A stretch of DNA of 64,000 nt from Globisporangium splendens (taxonomy: Eukaryota; Oomycota; Peronosporomycetes; Pythiales; Pythiaceae), in the NCBI GenBank assembly GCA_006386115.1, contig VFIW01000004.1:62001-126000 (forward strand). Direction: 5' to 3'. The stretch's first letter is position 1, and the number at the start of each line of letters is the position of its first letter. This document shows positions 11,890 to 23,738 of this stretch, piece by piece. The translations under genes were made by a program, and so were the position numbers. Below the pieces are notes generated by a model. The model searched no databases. It had not been told where the DNA came from and worked only from the letters and a program-made list of their open reading frames with translations.

Positions 11890-14800
11890 ATGTCGGATCT
11901 CAGCAGCGCACGCTCGGATCGATCGACAAACGTGAGCGGTAAGAAGAAGAAGAAGACGAAAGGCAAACCCAGCAACCACCGCTCCAACAGCGTCACCTCT
12001 CGAGACAGCGACCTTGACGACCACGACGAGTACGATCGCAGCAAGGTCGTCATTCGCAAGTCACCACCGCTGCAAGATGCTGGTGCGAGCGGCGATATGT
12101 TAACCGGTCTCCCAGGCACACGTGTGAAATTCCTGTGGAAAGATATCAAGGATGATGATGCAGAAGTCTCCGAAGGTCGCATGAGAAACCAACGCCGGGA
12201 TGCAAATACCGATACGCCACGGACAAAGTCGCCTCTTCCGCTGCGACACACGATTCAAAAACCAGAAAGCCCCCGACAATATGCGACTGCTGTTCATTCG
12301 CCATCTGCGTCATCGCGTCGTAACAGTGGCGAGTTGCGTCGAGATCTACTGCGGCGGATTCTCGCGTGGGAGAAGCAACTGAAATCCAATGTGAATGACG
12401 CACAGTTGCCACCTGCAAGGTCTGTCCGATACCATTCCTACTTTACATTTGTAGATGCAAAGGTAGCTGTTCAACTAACTCTCTGCTCTCTCCTTTGATG
12501 GGGTTTTACGATTACGATTATGCGCAGAATCGAAAAGGGAACGGAGTCACTTCCGATGGCGTTTCGCCATGCGTGTGCCGAGATCATCAAGCAGTACCCC
12601 GAAAGCGCAAAGGCGATGGTGAGAGTGTTTGGTCAACCATTCATCACATTGACGCTTTCAACTTATCATTGCATTGCTGTTTTTCGTGCAGGAAATCGAC
12701 AAGCGGCTTTGGGTGAGCTGGTATCGCGAAATTGATGGGCTCCAAGAGCATGCACGTGAGTCGAGTGCCAGCAGTCAGAGCACCAGCTCACGATCGCCAT
12801 CGGCCAGTGGGAAAAAGTCACATAATATGGAGGATGCAAAGCGAAAATTGCATTCTGTTTTAGCGTCGTGTGCGGAGTTTTACACGCGACTTGTTGCGGA
12901 GCTACAAGAGCTGAACTTGCACCTCCAAGGTGGGCTTCAGAAACCTGGTGAAGGGCAGCAGTCTGCTATCCGTTTCTCGCTGCATATGTGCCTCGTAGCT
13001 CTTGGCGATACGGCCCGATACATGCAGAAGGTGTCGCCATCGAGCCAAAGTCGTCGCGGTCATCATCACGACTGGTCCGTCGCGCAGCAGTTTTACCAGC
13101 GTGCTCTTGAATTCCTGCCGTCGAATGGCAAAGTGTACAACCAGTTGGCGCTCTTAGCAATCAACCAGCGACAAGTCCTAACGTCAGTGTACCTGTACGC
13201 GCGCAGTCTGGCATGTGAACGGCCATTTTCGTCCCGAGAGAACTTTGTGCACGCTGTTCATCGAGGCAAAGCCACGAATCCTGCGCTCCGCATCCGATGT
13301 CGCTCCATCGCTGAAGTCCAAACGCACGTCGCAGCACTTTTCCTGTCTTGTTTGGACACTGTGCTCACTGGAATCGAGCAAGATCGCTGGCACACGACTG
13401 CCGATATCACGCTCAGTGGACTTAAGTATTTCCTGGGAACGTGCACGTCGACGCTCTTGGCTCGCAAGCAACTGGATCTGGCCAGCATTCAAAACGGACT
13501 CGACCAGGTCGTGTGTCTGCTCATCTTTGCGCTTCATCATTTGCTGGTAGGTGACTCAAAATGTCATTGTTGCTGGGTGCTGTTGGAACGCGCCGGCTTT
13601 CTCACCTTGTATTTGAATGTGTTCATTTATTGCAATTTAGCTTCCATCAAGAGTTCGCCACTTGAGTCGCGCGGATTTCGAGCTAGAGCACTCCACCTTG
13701 GGGCAAACTCCAAATGCCCGGAAAATCCTGGCGCTTGGCTTTTCGATTGTCACGGTGGTCATCAAGGAATGTGCCAAGGCGTTTCTGTCACCGGAGTTGA
13801 TGGTCGTTGCGAAGGATCTCATGAACACGTTGCTGCCTCCGATCAACATCTACCTTGATTGGCTACGCATGCGTCCCTGGCTTTTGACTGCGTCGGCAAC
13901 AGATTCCAATGCGACTGAGTTTTTGAGTTGCACCGTGAACTTTCTCGTCTCGTTGTCGTCGAGTTTGCTGGTCGATCGCATCGAAGGGGAAGACACGATT
14001 CAGTTGGGCTCGCAGTTGCTTCCAGAAGATAAAGAGCTCTTTGGGTTTCTCCCGTGTGAAGGGGGGCTTTCTCGGCGTCAAGCGCAACAAGAAAAATCTG
14101 TTCATGCGGGCGTAACTGGCGGCATTGACAATGGAGATGGCGAAATGCTTTTGGACGTTCGCATGTGTCGCGTGTTGAGCTTCAGTGAAGATTTTCTGAG
14201 ACTAAACGATCATATGCGTACGTCAGAGATGACGTGGCGACTTCAGGACCAAGGCGATGCCACCAACCCGCCAGAGCTTGGTATGTTGGAGCTTGTCTCT
14301 GATGCATGGGATGCAGGCAGTGGCATGATAGCTGGTTCCGGAGCACCAGAGCAGTCCTGCAGATGGTGTTTTAACACCAGCAGCTTCACCGATGACAATG
14401 AGCGATGCAAATTTTGCGGCTACGAACAACGGCAAGAGGAGGAATTAACGCGAGTCAATGTTGGCGATGAAGAAATTGCGCGTTTGTCGCAGCTATTGCT
14501 GAACTCGTCGGCAGTGACGCAACCACCAGTTGAGGTGCTAAGCAGAGCCGAGAACATTGAAGCATTCTTTGCTGGCCATTCCTCCATGCCTAGTCGCCAA
14601 GGATCTCCTGAACCACCACGGCGAAGGGATCAATCGTCTCCCGAACGAATCCAATATTCCTCAAGAAGCGCGAGTCCAACGAGCTCCGAATTTGTGCCTG
14701 GGTTCGCGGCGGTGATGGCCATTGGCGCAGACAAGAGACTGTACGATGCCTCATCATCAAAGTTGTCGAACGCGGAGGATTCTCCGAAGTGCCTGATTGT

Positions 14801-15383
14801 GATTGATGCACCAAACGTGGCGATGCGCCATGGTTTCCACAAAAAGTTCTCCTGCATCGGCATTCGCCTTGCGATCGAGTACTTTGTGCAGCGTGGACAT
14901 CGCGTCGTCGGCTTTTTGCCAGATTACCTGGTTGAAGGGGATCAAGTCGGCGAACGGAAACGTATGCAAAGCGCTGGAATCGATGTGCCTGCCTCCAAAA
15001 TCCCGGACAATGTTGCGCTTTTGCAGCGCTTGGTCGAAGACGGACTCTTGATCCCGACCCCGGCACAAGACTATGATGACACGTACTGCATCCAGTACGC
15101 GGGCAATCACGATGGGTGTGTGGTCACGAACGATCTCTACCGCGACCATGTTGAGAACATGACGGGTCCACGCGAGCGTAAGGTGGCGATGCGCTCGTGG
15201 CTCGCTGCGCATCGGATTTCGTACACGTGGGTCGGCAATGAATTTTTGCCAAACCCAAACTTCAGGTATTTCTTTTCTTTTTGTATTTACTTTGTGTCGG
15301 CTACGACATGTTGAGGGTGCGCACTTACAAACTCGGTCGTATTCACAATTTCTTACAGATTCCCAGCTCCGACAACCAGTTAG
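11890..15383 (+). CDS. EST1/SMG5-6-7-like protein with zinc finger and C-terminal Regnase-type NYN ribonuclease domain
   Basis: Exons 11890-12419, 12528-12618, 12692-13546, 13641-15265 and 15359-15383 join in phase to 1041 residues. Residues 1-160 are basic and disordered (KKKKKTK, many Ser). Residues of about 165-560 match the 14-3-3-like/TPR module of EST1 and SMG5/6/7; the hallmark VYNQLALLAI then VYLYARSLACERPF is clear. A four-Cys finger follows (C732, C735, C748, C751). After a Ser/Pro-rich linker, residues from about 873 form a Zc3h12a-like NYN (PIN-superfamily) nuclease: LIVIDAPNVAMRHG with D881, FLPDYL, DYDDTYCIQYA, and GCVVTNDLYRDH. SMG6 in animals pairs the same N-terminal module with a PIN nuclease in nonsense-mediated decay, so a role as an mRNA endonuclease is inferred. 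Acidic catalytic residues appear intact. Confidence 0.88.
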
Positions 15384-15521
15384 TGAGCCATTGTCCACTC
15401 CGATGTAACAACCCAGCAACCATGGTTCGTTCCCCGTTTTAGTTGGTACTTTGGAAGGCACATCGCTCATGAAACATGGATTCTGACAACTTTCGAGTCT
15501 CAACTCTGAGATCTGGTTCGC

Positions 15522-16993
15522 CTACTGGTCCGAGTCGGATTGATCTTGATTGTGGTGCTGTTCGAGTTCTCGGGGCAGCTCGTTAGTCTCGCTCTTCTTT
15601 TCGTGGCTGTGGGAGCATGTGGTAATGCTGTCAAGCTCGAGCATTTCAACCTGTTGCGTCAAGGAGTTGATAGAATCCTCCAAGCGAGCGATGATGCGTT
15701 CTTCGATGGGCGAGATGTTATTCGAAGCTACTGCGGTTGCCGTGGACGCCATCATTTGCAGCTGACGACGAAGTCGCTGGTTTTCTTCCTGACAGCATTG
15801 TGAAATCCACACACGTGCAACAGAAAACACGGGTCAGAGGTTTCTTGGTACCCAGCAAGTCCTACATTTGTTCGTGTGAGGAGCAGACCCTCACACTACT
15901 TGCATATTTGTTTCTTGTATATTCCATATTGTACACTCACCTCTAAGTTGTTCATGTAGGATCGTGCTTTTCGTTGCTCGGCTTCCATGGCGTTCATTCG
16001 TTCACTCAGCAGTTGGATCTTTACTCAAGCATACACATTTGCGCAAGAAAGTAGAGATGCCTTTTTCTCAAACTGCCATCGTATATTTTGCAACAGCCAA
16101 CAACGCGTTTTCGTACCGTTTGCAGATGCGCATTGCGGCTCGCGCTCGTCGTTCCTCCATGATGCATGTGCTGTTTTTGCTTGGATCCAACGATGACAAG
16201 GTGAGGTGCGCGACTGGCATCTGCTTTCTTCATCCAAGCACCTTGGCGCTGCGTGTCCACTGCGAAATGATTACCGCGCTGAATAAGTAGTTCGTGTTGG
16301 TTGCTGCTGTCGCCACGATTCTCACCAATTGCGTCAGAAGGATTGGTTTGCATTCCAACCCATTCAAAATCAAGCGTCTCCAATACCTTTGTTAATCTCC
16401 ACGCTTCCCGATGACAGGCAGATCTGTTTGTATGGACCAGACTTGGCTAGAAACGCCATGTGCGCATTGAGCTATTGATTTTCCGCATTAGGCACACAAT
16501 CAGCCCTTGTGAATAAGAGAATGCATCAGACAAAAAGAGAATTGCAGTGCGTACCTCCTCTGTCCCAAGCGAATCAAGCTTTAGTAGAAATCCCCCCTCG
16601 CTGTCGTCCAAGAAGACCAACCAAGCATGTGCGAGTGTCAGTATTGTGAATTGCAATACGTTTTCGACTAAATGCCACACACACCAGATGCCAGTGAGCA
16701 ATTTCATATCCGGATCGACATGCTTCTCCACGCGAAAATCCAGATACGCCTTCTGCTCTTCCGTGTGCGTGGGCTGCTGTTCTGCTGCTGCTCTCGATTC
16801 CCTTCTACTCGCAGCAGTCGTGGCGGTGGACGCGTGCGATGGTGGAGACTGGAGGAGGATCTGCGTCTGCGCGGCTTCTTGGACGCCGCGAGCACCTGCT
16901 GCTTGCGCTTGCACTCTTCAACGGAGAACGCGGCGGGCGTGCTTAGCACGGAGCGCGCACGCGACGATGCGGTGGAGGAGCTTAGAGACGTCA
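15522..16993 (-). CDS. Coiled-coil protein, bZIP-like in places; 5' exon structure uncertain
   Basis: The 3' half is well supported on the minus strand: exons 16387-16471, 16117-16220, 15941-16018 and 15522-15788 join in phase. They give a continuous heptad region, IQLLSERMNAMEAEQRKARS then MNNLE joined to EENQRLRRQLQMM, followed by a polar tail rich in Glu, Gln and Asp. Upstream, an exon ending at 16555 (LLKLDSLGTEE) fits phase. The likely start is an ATG at 16993 (MTSLSSSTASS), but its frame must change near 16900, which would need an intron of only about 47 bases or a different first exon. A leucine-zipper type factor is possible; no clean basic region is in the spliced frame. It lies tail-to-tail with the EST1-NYN gene, 138 bases apart. 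Confidence 0.5.
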
Positions 16994-17308
16994 TCTTCGG
17001 GCTTCGCAGCTCCTCGTGTGCGCATTTTGCATCCATTGTGCAAACATCTTTTCGCGAAGGTACAGCTCTCTATTGAGCCACTAACTGTGATTTAAACTTC
17101 AATCCCGAAAATACATAGATTATTCGGGACATTCGGGATTGGATCTTTCACATCTGTTCCTGATACCACTATCTGCCACAGGATTGGTGCATATTATGTA
17201 TTTTGGCATATGATTCGTAGAAAAGCGTGCAGCCCGTTGCCTTCCCCCCCTTTGCTTAAGGAACAAACGAAGCTTGCAGGGCTCAGAAAGCAACAGGAGA
17301 GAAGAAGC
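16994..17308. other. Divergent promoter region upstream of RPN1
   Basis: 315 bases between the minus-strand coiled-coil gene and RPN1. A short inverted pair is visible at 17120-17139 (ATTCGGGACATTCGGGATTG). No consensus initiator was found. Confidence 0.45.
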
Positions 17309-20300
17309 ATGAAGGACGCGCTCCCCGTGGACCCCGTGACGTCGGACGACAAGAAGAAGAACGACCCGACGCCGAAGAGCGCGCACGTCGATGGCGCCAT
17401 GCCGGTGGACGCCCCCAAGCCCAGCGACGACGAGCTGGTGCGATTGCATGTCACTGTTGTTGCGTTTTTTTGAGTTTTGTATGTGGGCGAAAAGGAAAGA
17501 GAGCGCGCGGAATGAAGGGATTGGAGCTAGTTCCTTCTCTGCGTAGATGGAACGTGGGCATTCTGCGACTGCGCTCTCGTGAGGAAGGCAGAAATGTGCT
17601 ACTCGCTGCTCTTCTACTTCGCTTTTCATGACCTTTTCGCTCCTTTCTGTATTGTGTTGGTGCATGAGTGTCATGCTTGCGTGCGATGTGATAAACACTT
17701 TGGGCGAAGAAGATGTCGATCAAAATCAGTGTACGAACGAGTATAATGTGACACTGTGCATTTGTTGTGTCGGTTTGTTTTGCAGTCGGATGAAGATCGC
17801 AAATTGAAGGACGACTTGGAAGTCGCCGTGCAGCGAATCTGTGCGGCTGGGGAGACGGAGGGTGTGAAGAGACTCGCGATGGAGCACTTGCGACAGGAGA
17901 TCCGCACGGCGACCTCGTCGATGACGTCGGTGCCAAAGCCGTTGAAGTTCTTGCGCCCTTCCTATGAGCCTTTGAAGGCGGCGTTTGAGGTGCGTGCTCA
18001 TACGTATACATGCAGCGATACTTCACGACTGAGGTTCTCATCGATTATTGTTTTTTTTTATTTACAGTCGCTGCCAGCAGGTGAAGCGAAGACTGATTTG
18101 GCTGATATCTTGGCCGTTCTTGCGATGACGATGGCGAAAGAAGGCTCGCGTGAAAGCCTGACATTCAAATTGCAGGGCCGTCGCACGGAATTGGGCACGT
18201 GGGGCCACGAATTCGTGCGCTCGCTTGCTGGCGAAGTCGGCGAAGAATACAATGCGCGCATCACGGCGGAAGTGGAAACCGAGCCCGATGTGTCGGACTT
18301 GATGACGCTCGTGGACGCGATTGTGCCCTTCCACATGGCTCACAACGCCGAGCCAGAAGCGATTGATATCTTGATCGAAGTGCAACAGCTCTCGACGCTC
18401 GCCGACTCGAAGGCCATTGACGAAAACAACTACCAGCGCGTGTGTTTGTACTTGCTCGCGTGCGCGGACTTTATGTCTGACCCGGACGATCTGCTCAACC
18501 TGTTGAACACGGCGTACGCGATCTTTTTGCGTTTGGAGCAGTACCCAGACGCGCTTCGCGTCGCATTGCGTCTGAGCGACGAGAACTTTGTGGCTGAAGT
18601 GTTTGCCAAGGCTAAGGACGAGGTCGTGCGCAAGCAGTTGGGCTACATCTTGGGACGCCAGCGCTTTTTCTACGAAGACGAGAACGACACGTCGGTCAAC
18701 GACATCATTGGGAACACGGACCTGAGCGACAAGTTCCTCTCGTTGGCGCGCGATCTCGATGTGCTCGACCCGAAGACACCTGAGGATATCTACAAGTCGC
18801 ACTTGTCGGAGACCGGGTCGGTCGCGCGCAGTCGCGATGGAGGCGCGCAACCCGCGGACTCGGCGCGTCACAACCTTGCATCGACTTTCGTGAACGCGTT
18901 CGTGAACGCTGGCTACGGCACGGATAAGTTGATGACCCCCGAGGGCAACACGTGGTTGTACAAGAACAAGAAGCACGGCATGATGAGCGCTGCGGCGTCG
19001 CTCGGTATGATCATGTTGTGGAATGTCGAAGAAGGCATTACGCAGATTGATAAGTTTTTGTACTCGGGTGACGAATACGTCAAGGCTGGTGCGATCTTGG
19101 GCGTCGGCGTCGTGAGTGCGGGTATCCGTAACGAAGTCGACCCTCCACTCGCGCTGCTCTCGGAACACATTGACTCTGGCAACTGCTCGATCCGCTGTGC
19201 GTCGTGCCTTGGTCTTGGTATCGCGTACGCTGGATCGGGTCGCGAGGATGTCTCGGAGCTCTTGATTCCCGTGGTCTCGCATGCTGACGAAAACGCCGAC
19301 ATCCAGGAAGTGTCGTACGCCGCGTTGGCACTTGGTATGGTTGAAGTCGGCACTTGTGACGAAGAAGCCGGCAGCGTGCTGATGCAGCGTTTGATGGAGA
19401 GCTCGGACACGGAGCTTGACGCGACGTGCTCGCGTTTCCTCGCGCTTGGTCTCGGTCTCTTGTACTTGGGACGCCAGGAACGCGTGGAAGCGATGCTGGA
19501 AGCCGCCAAGACCATTGACCACAAGATCTCCAAGTACCTCGCGATTACGCTCGAGACCTGTGCGTACGCTGGCTCGGGTAACGTCCTGAAGATCCAGTCG
19601 CTGCTTCGCGCATGCGCGGAACACATTGAAGATCCCGACGCTGCGCAGCATCAGAGTGTCGCCGTGATTGGCATTGCACTGATTGCCATGGGCGAAAACG
19701 TTGGCAGTGAAATGGCCATGCGCTCGTTCGACCACTTGCTCCAGTACGGCGAAGTTGCAGTTCGACGCGCAGTGCCTCTGGGCTTGGCGCTGCTCAGTAT
19801 CTCGAACCCAGAGTACACGTTGATCGACACGCTTTCGCGATTAACGCACGATGTCGACAGCGGAGTCGCGCAGAACGCGATCCTCGCGCTCGGACTCGTG
19901 TCGGCGGGTACCAACAACTCGCGCGTCGCGGGTCTGTTGCGTCAGCTCTCGGAATTCTACAGCCGCGAAGCCAACCACTTGTTCGTCGTTCGCATCGCAC
20001 AGGGCTTGCTGCACATGGGCAAGGGTCTGATCACGTTGCACCCGTACCACTCGGATCGTCTGGTGATGTCGCGTGTCGCGATCAGCGGTCTGCTGGCGGT
20101 GCTCCACGCGTCGCTCGACATGGAGCACACAATCCTCGACACGTCGCACTACATTTTGTACTGCATTGCGACGGCGATGCAGCCACGTATGCTCGTGACG
20201 CTGGATGAAGAGCTGAACCCTCTGCCAGTATCGGTCCGCGTCGGTCAAGCGGTATGTTGTCACACACTTCAGGATGTCCTGCTGGTGATGTCTCGATGGA

Positions 20301-20539
20301 AGAGTGTGGACTAATCGGCTGTGTTTGTTTCTCTTTCTTTTTACGATATGCAGGTCGAAATCGTCGGTCAAGCAGGTCGTCCAAAGTCCATCACGGGCTT
20401 CCAGACCCACACGACGCCAGTGTTGTTGAACGTGAAGGACCGCGCGGAACTGGCGACGGAGGAGTACCTGCCGCTCACAAACGTGTTAGAAGGTGTCGTG
20501 ATTCTCCGAAAGAATCCTGATTACCAGCCGGATAATTAA
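17309..20539 (+). CDS. RPN1: 26S proteasome regulatory particle non-ATPase subunit RPN1 (PSMD2)
   Basis: Exons 17309-17437, 17786-17989, 18068-20251 and 20354-20539 give 900 residues, the usual length for RPN1. The signature [19 protein letters not shown] and [20 protein letters not shown] is present, followed by the proteasome/cyclosome (PC) repeats ([46 protein letters not shown] and others) forming the toroid. The C-terminal [17 protein letters not shown] also fits. RPN1 sits in the base of the 19S cap, binds ubiquitin, shuttle receptors (RAD23, DSK2, DDI1) and the deubiquitinase UBP6. The acidic/Lys-rich N-terminus (DDKKKNDP) is variable in the family. The gene lies inside the spacer of the large inverted repeat but is itself single copy here. 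Confidence 0.97.
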
Positions 20540-20997
20540 AACATCAGAAAACAAGAGGAAGATGGCATGAAAGACAAGTTGTCGACGCACAACACAATAC
20601 AGCCGCCGTCCAGAAGAAAGATTGCAAACGCCAGCAGCAATCAGGAGCAACAGATTGAGTTGGTATGAGAAGCTGTTTGCGTGTTTGCGGATCTTTTTGT
20701 TGTTTTTTAACCGACTAAAATGAGAACAATGAGGGAAAATGCACTCTGCGACGGGTTCCGCTCTCCGATTCCTTACTTTTGACTCGCCATACTTGGTGTC
20801 CTCGTTCATCCAGATGCGCCGGCTGAGAGATCATCTTGATGAGTCCGACGACCAATAGAGAACGATCCGTTCTGATGAGTGCATGAAAGCAAGCGATAAA
20901 GAAAATTGTGGTGATGAATGTTTATTTGATGTTCGCGGTGCGCAAAATCTCAGTCGGTGTGCTTATTACAATTCTCATTGTTGTAAGTAAGCGCGTC
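20540..20997. other. Intergenic, 3' flank of RPN1
   Basis: No gene seen. A short open stretch before 20990 (ATGTTTATTTGATGTTCGC) precedes the partial copy of the membrane-protein gene but does not resemble that gene upstream of about 20998. Confidence 0.5.
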
Positions 20998-21448
20998 AGT
21001 GTGACGCTCTCGAAAGCCATGGCCACCGGCACGCAGATCATGACGGCAGCGGCACGTCTAAGGTGGGAGCAATGCTTCGTATCTTGCAATATTTTCTTTT
21101 TGATTAAATGCTGATGCTATGATTGTGTGTGCGAACTGTGGCAGTCGCCGTGTGGCGCGGTTGAAGACCGAAGGTGTCGTCGCCAACGCCCGTAACCTCC
21201 CCGACCACCTCACGGACGCGTTGCTGGTCGCCAAAGATTCCACGTAAGCTCCTTGATTTGTTTCTTTGGCTTCTTCTTTTTGTTCCCTTGTACTCACATG
21301 TCCTGTGCCAATGCGCTCATGCGTTTGTGGCGTCCCCCCCTTGTGCAGTGGCATTATCGAGGGTCTCAAGCACGTGGTGGAAAGCGCACACTTTCAGAAT
21401 CTTCAGGCGTCCATTGTCAACTGGTGGCACAAGACACCACCAGAGTGA
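20998..21448 (+). pseudogene. Truncated copy of the last three exons of the TPR/membrane protein gene
   Basis: The sequence matches the end of exon 3 (VTLSKAMATGTQIMTAAARL), intron, exon 4 (to 21243), intron and exon 5 (21349-21448, ending WWHKTPPE and TGA) of the minus-strand gene at 7614-9947, in opposite orientation. No upstream exons or start codon are present, so it cannot encode the full protein. From 21155 on it is nearly identical to the source. Before that it is divergent: the first intron is largely different, exon 4 begins with SRRVARL instead of SRLATFAARL (9 bases shorter), and three of four differences in the exon 3 remnant are synonymous. Confidence 0.88.
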
Positions 21449-23042
21449 GAGCGATCCTCTCACCTTTTATGCGAAGTATATTATCTCGTGAGTGCATTAA
21501 CGCAAAAGCAAAATATCCAATTGTCCAGAAATGCGGTAGGCACCATGTCCTCTTGTTCGGGCTTCTGACGCCATACGCTCATCATGCTGGAGTTTTCCGT
21601 GCATACAGGCGCTCTTCTAGTGCGTCGGGATCATTGAAACGCAGTGGCGCATCGCGCACAACAACGACCGAAAATCATGTTAATGTGGACATTTGACACC
21701 AACGAGAAAATTACTCGTCCCAATGAGTGGATGAAAAGATAGCGATAGAAAAAATGGTGGTGAAAAAGCTTATTAGACTTAGTGGGTGCGCGATAATCAT
21801 CAATCAATGCGCTTACTTGTTGCGATTATGCATGGTCGCACGATCACTAGATGAGGCATGTGCAGATAGGTGGATCCTTTTATCCGAAGATCAAAACATT
21901 CTTCCTCGCGGACGAAGCTGGCTTGGTGGAGCTCGCTGCGCTTGACGACGACGCGCGCGTTTTGACTCTTGCAGCTCAGTGCGGCTTTTCACTGGCCGAG
22001 TCGGCGCTCTTCATGCTTCAGGCACTGGCGCTTCATCTCGTCGCGCTCCGTCAACAGCGACTCCATCGTCGTGACGGTCGCGGCCAACTGCTTGCTCTGC
22101 GCTTGGGAACTCTCAAGCTCGGCTTCCAGGTAGATCACGTCGTCGGCCAGCTTCTGTCGGTCAAGGTAGTATCGCGCGATGTCTTGTTCGCGGTCTTGAT
22201 GCTGACGCTCGTGTGCCTTGCACATCCGCAGGAGTTCACGAGAAGCCGCCATGATCGCGTCCAGCTGCGCCTCTTTTTCACGGATGACTTGGGCGTGCTT
22301 CCGGCAGCAGGACGACAAGAGTGCTTCAGCCGCGGCAAAGTGGCGTTCGCGATCTTCGTATATCGACTGGAACGCACAGGATGCAGCAATACTCGCGTCC
22401 AGCTGCGCTTCTTTCTCGCGGATGGCCTCGGTGTGCTTGTGAAAGCGCGATGACGAGAGCGCTGCGACCGCGACAAAGCGGTGCAGGAGCTCGCGGTGCT
22501 CGGTCTTCAAAGACGCGTTCTCTGTCTTCAACGCGTCGACTTGCTGCTGCAGGATGAACAGCTCTTTCGAAGTGACGGTGGCCATCGACGCGGTCTTCTC
22601 GGTACTCGGTTCGCTACCGAAGATCGCCTTCAGGTGCTGCAGCACCCAGGCGAAGACGTCGGAGATCATCGTGGAGTACGTAGTCAATCAGCTGGTTGCT
22701 GCGGAGGACGGCGAGAAAATTCGCAAATGGTTCGCATGCGCGGTCTCCGCTCGGTTGAGGTCGCTTGGGCAGAAAGCGTCACCGAGCAGAGGTCGTGCAT
22801 GTGAGCCGTGTGCGAAATTCTCCGTGGCGCGCATTCTCTTGGCATGTCTGGATCCCCAAGCCGTCCTCTCTCCGTTGCACAACACACACATATTTGCACG
22901 CACACGCCCGCATTACGCCATGTTGCTGGAAACGCGTCAGGCTTGTTCCTTCTGCCTGCAGATGCGCAGTGGTCAAGACACTTCAACTCTGGAGAGTGTA
23001 GGTTGAAAGGGCTTGGTGACCAACTCAGTTGCTTAATAAGGG
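21155..23042. repeat. Right arm of the 1.9-kb inverted repeat
   Basis: Reverse complement of 6020-7906 with few substitutions and one single-base length difference in a C-run. The outer edge is sharp: AATAAGGG ends the match and is followed by unrelated sequence. The inner edge falls inside the copied exon 4. Confidence 0.96.
21989..22669 (-). CDS. Coiled-coil protein, copy B in the inverted repeat
   Basis: A single-exon frame of 226 residues on the minus strand, the mirror of 6393-7073. It differs from copy A at residue 199 (Val for Ile) only, as far as can be read. It shares the two EKEAQLDA blocks and the C-terminal MKRQCLKHEERRLGQ. Flanking sequence for several hundred bases on both sides is duplicated as well, so its promoter should also be equivalent. 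Function unknown. Confidence 0.6.
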   Translation of the reverse strand: MISDVFAWVLQHLKAIFGSEPSTEKTASMATVTSKELFILQQQVDALKTENASLKTEHRELLHRFVAVAALSSSRFHKHTEAIREKEAQLDASIAASCAFQSIYEDRERHFAAAEALLSSCCRKHAQVIREKEAQLDAIMAASRELLRMCKAHERQHQDREQDIARYYLDRQKLADDVIYLEAELESSQAQSKQLAATVTTMESLLTERDEMKRQCLKHEERRLGQ

Positions 23043-23738
23043 TTGTGTGATCGTACCAATACAACTGCAATAGGACCAACAACAAGAGTTGTCATAAAAG
23101 GGTGGGAGGAAAGGGGATCCTGGCGAAGTTGAAGTGGGCGACGCGCATTCCCCTTTTCTAGAAACCGACGACGTTTGCCTGCTGCGCACATGTGTGTGTG
23201 TGTGAGAATGACGGCTCTCTCATTCGGCAACCGCCGATGTTTGAAGTGTGTATCTTTCTGCTGGTCAAGTCAGTAAGTTGTCCAGAGAACGGACCATGCC
23301 GCGCGCAAAGAGAGCGACGAAGACGCTGTGGAAGCTGCGGCCGCCTGCGGTCTTCCCGAGCTCCTGAGTGCGCGGAAACCCATGGGCACGCGACGTCGCG
23401 GTTGCCATTGCGCACGGCGTGATAGGGAAGGAATGGAGGCTGTGCAGTGCGACTTTGACGGTGTGGCACTTGCATTTCCGTCCGCAACACCATACCTCCA
23501 CGACCCACTACAGGATCACACCGTGAGCGAGTGCTACAGCACCATTATGACATGTGGGAGCCTGCTGAACCCTATAATACTGGCAGAAAGCCTACAAACG
23601 AATCAGTTGTTTCTTTGCGCGTTAGTTGTTTGCTACACTCTTCATTTTTAAACGAAGTCGTCCTGACGGATCATGCTTTAATACGTACACATATTCATAG
23701 TCGCATTCCTTTAGTAGGAGACCTTCTTCAATGTCACC
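23043..23738. other. Intergenic between repeat arm and 2PGK-like gene
   Basis: 696 bases without a recognised gene. Open frames of 76-116 codons on both strands show no domain. A short (GT)n tract lies near 23191-23202. Confidence 0.45.

Noticed and set aside
16117..16220. A basic region (MEERRARAAMRICKR) that would make the minus-strand gene a classical bZIP factor
   Set aside because: That frame cannot join the next exon, which is open in one phase only; the in-phase frame reads differently, so the bZIP label is not supported.
18062..19735. A 557-codon minus-strand frame opposite RPN1
   Set aside because: Same reason: a shadow of a codon-biased conserved gene, with Arg/Val/His-rich low-information text.
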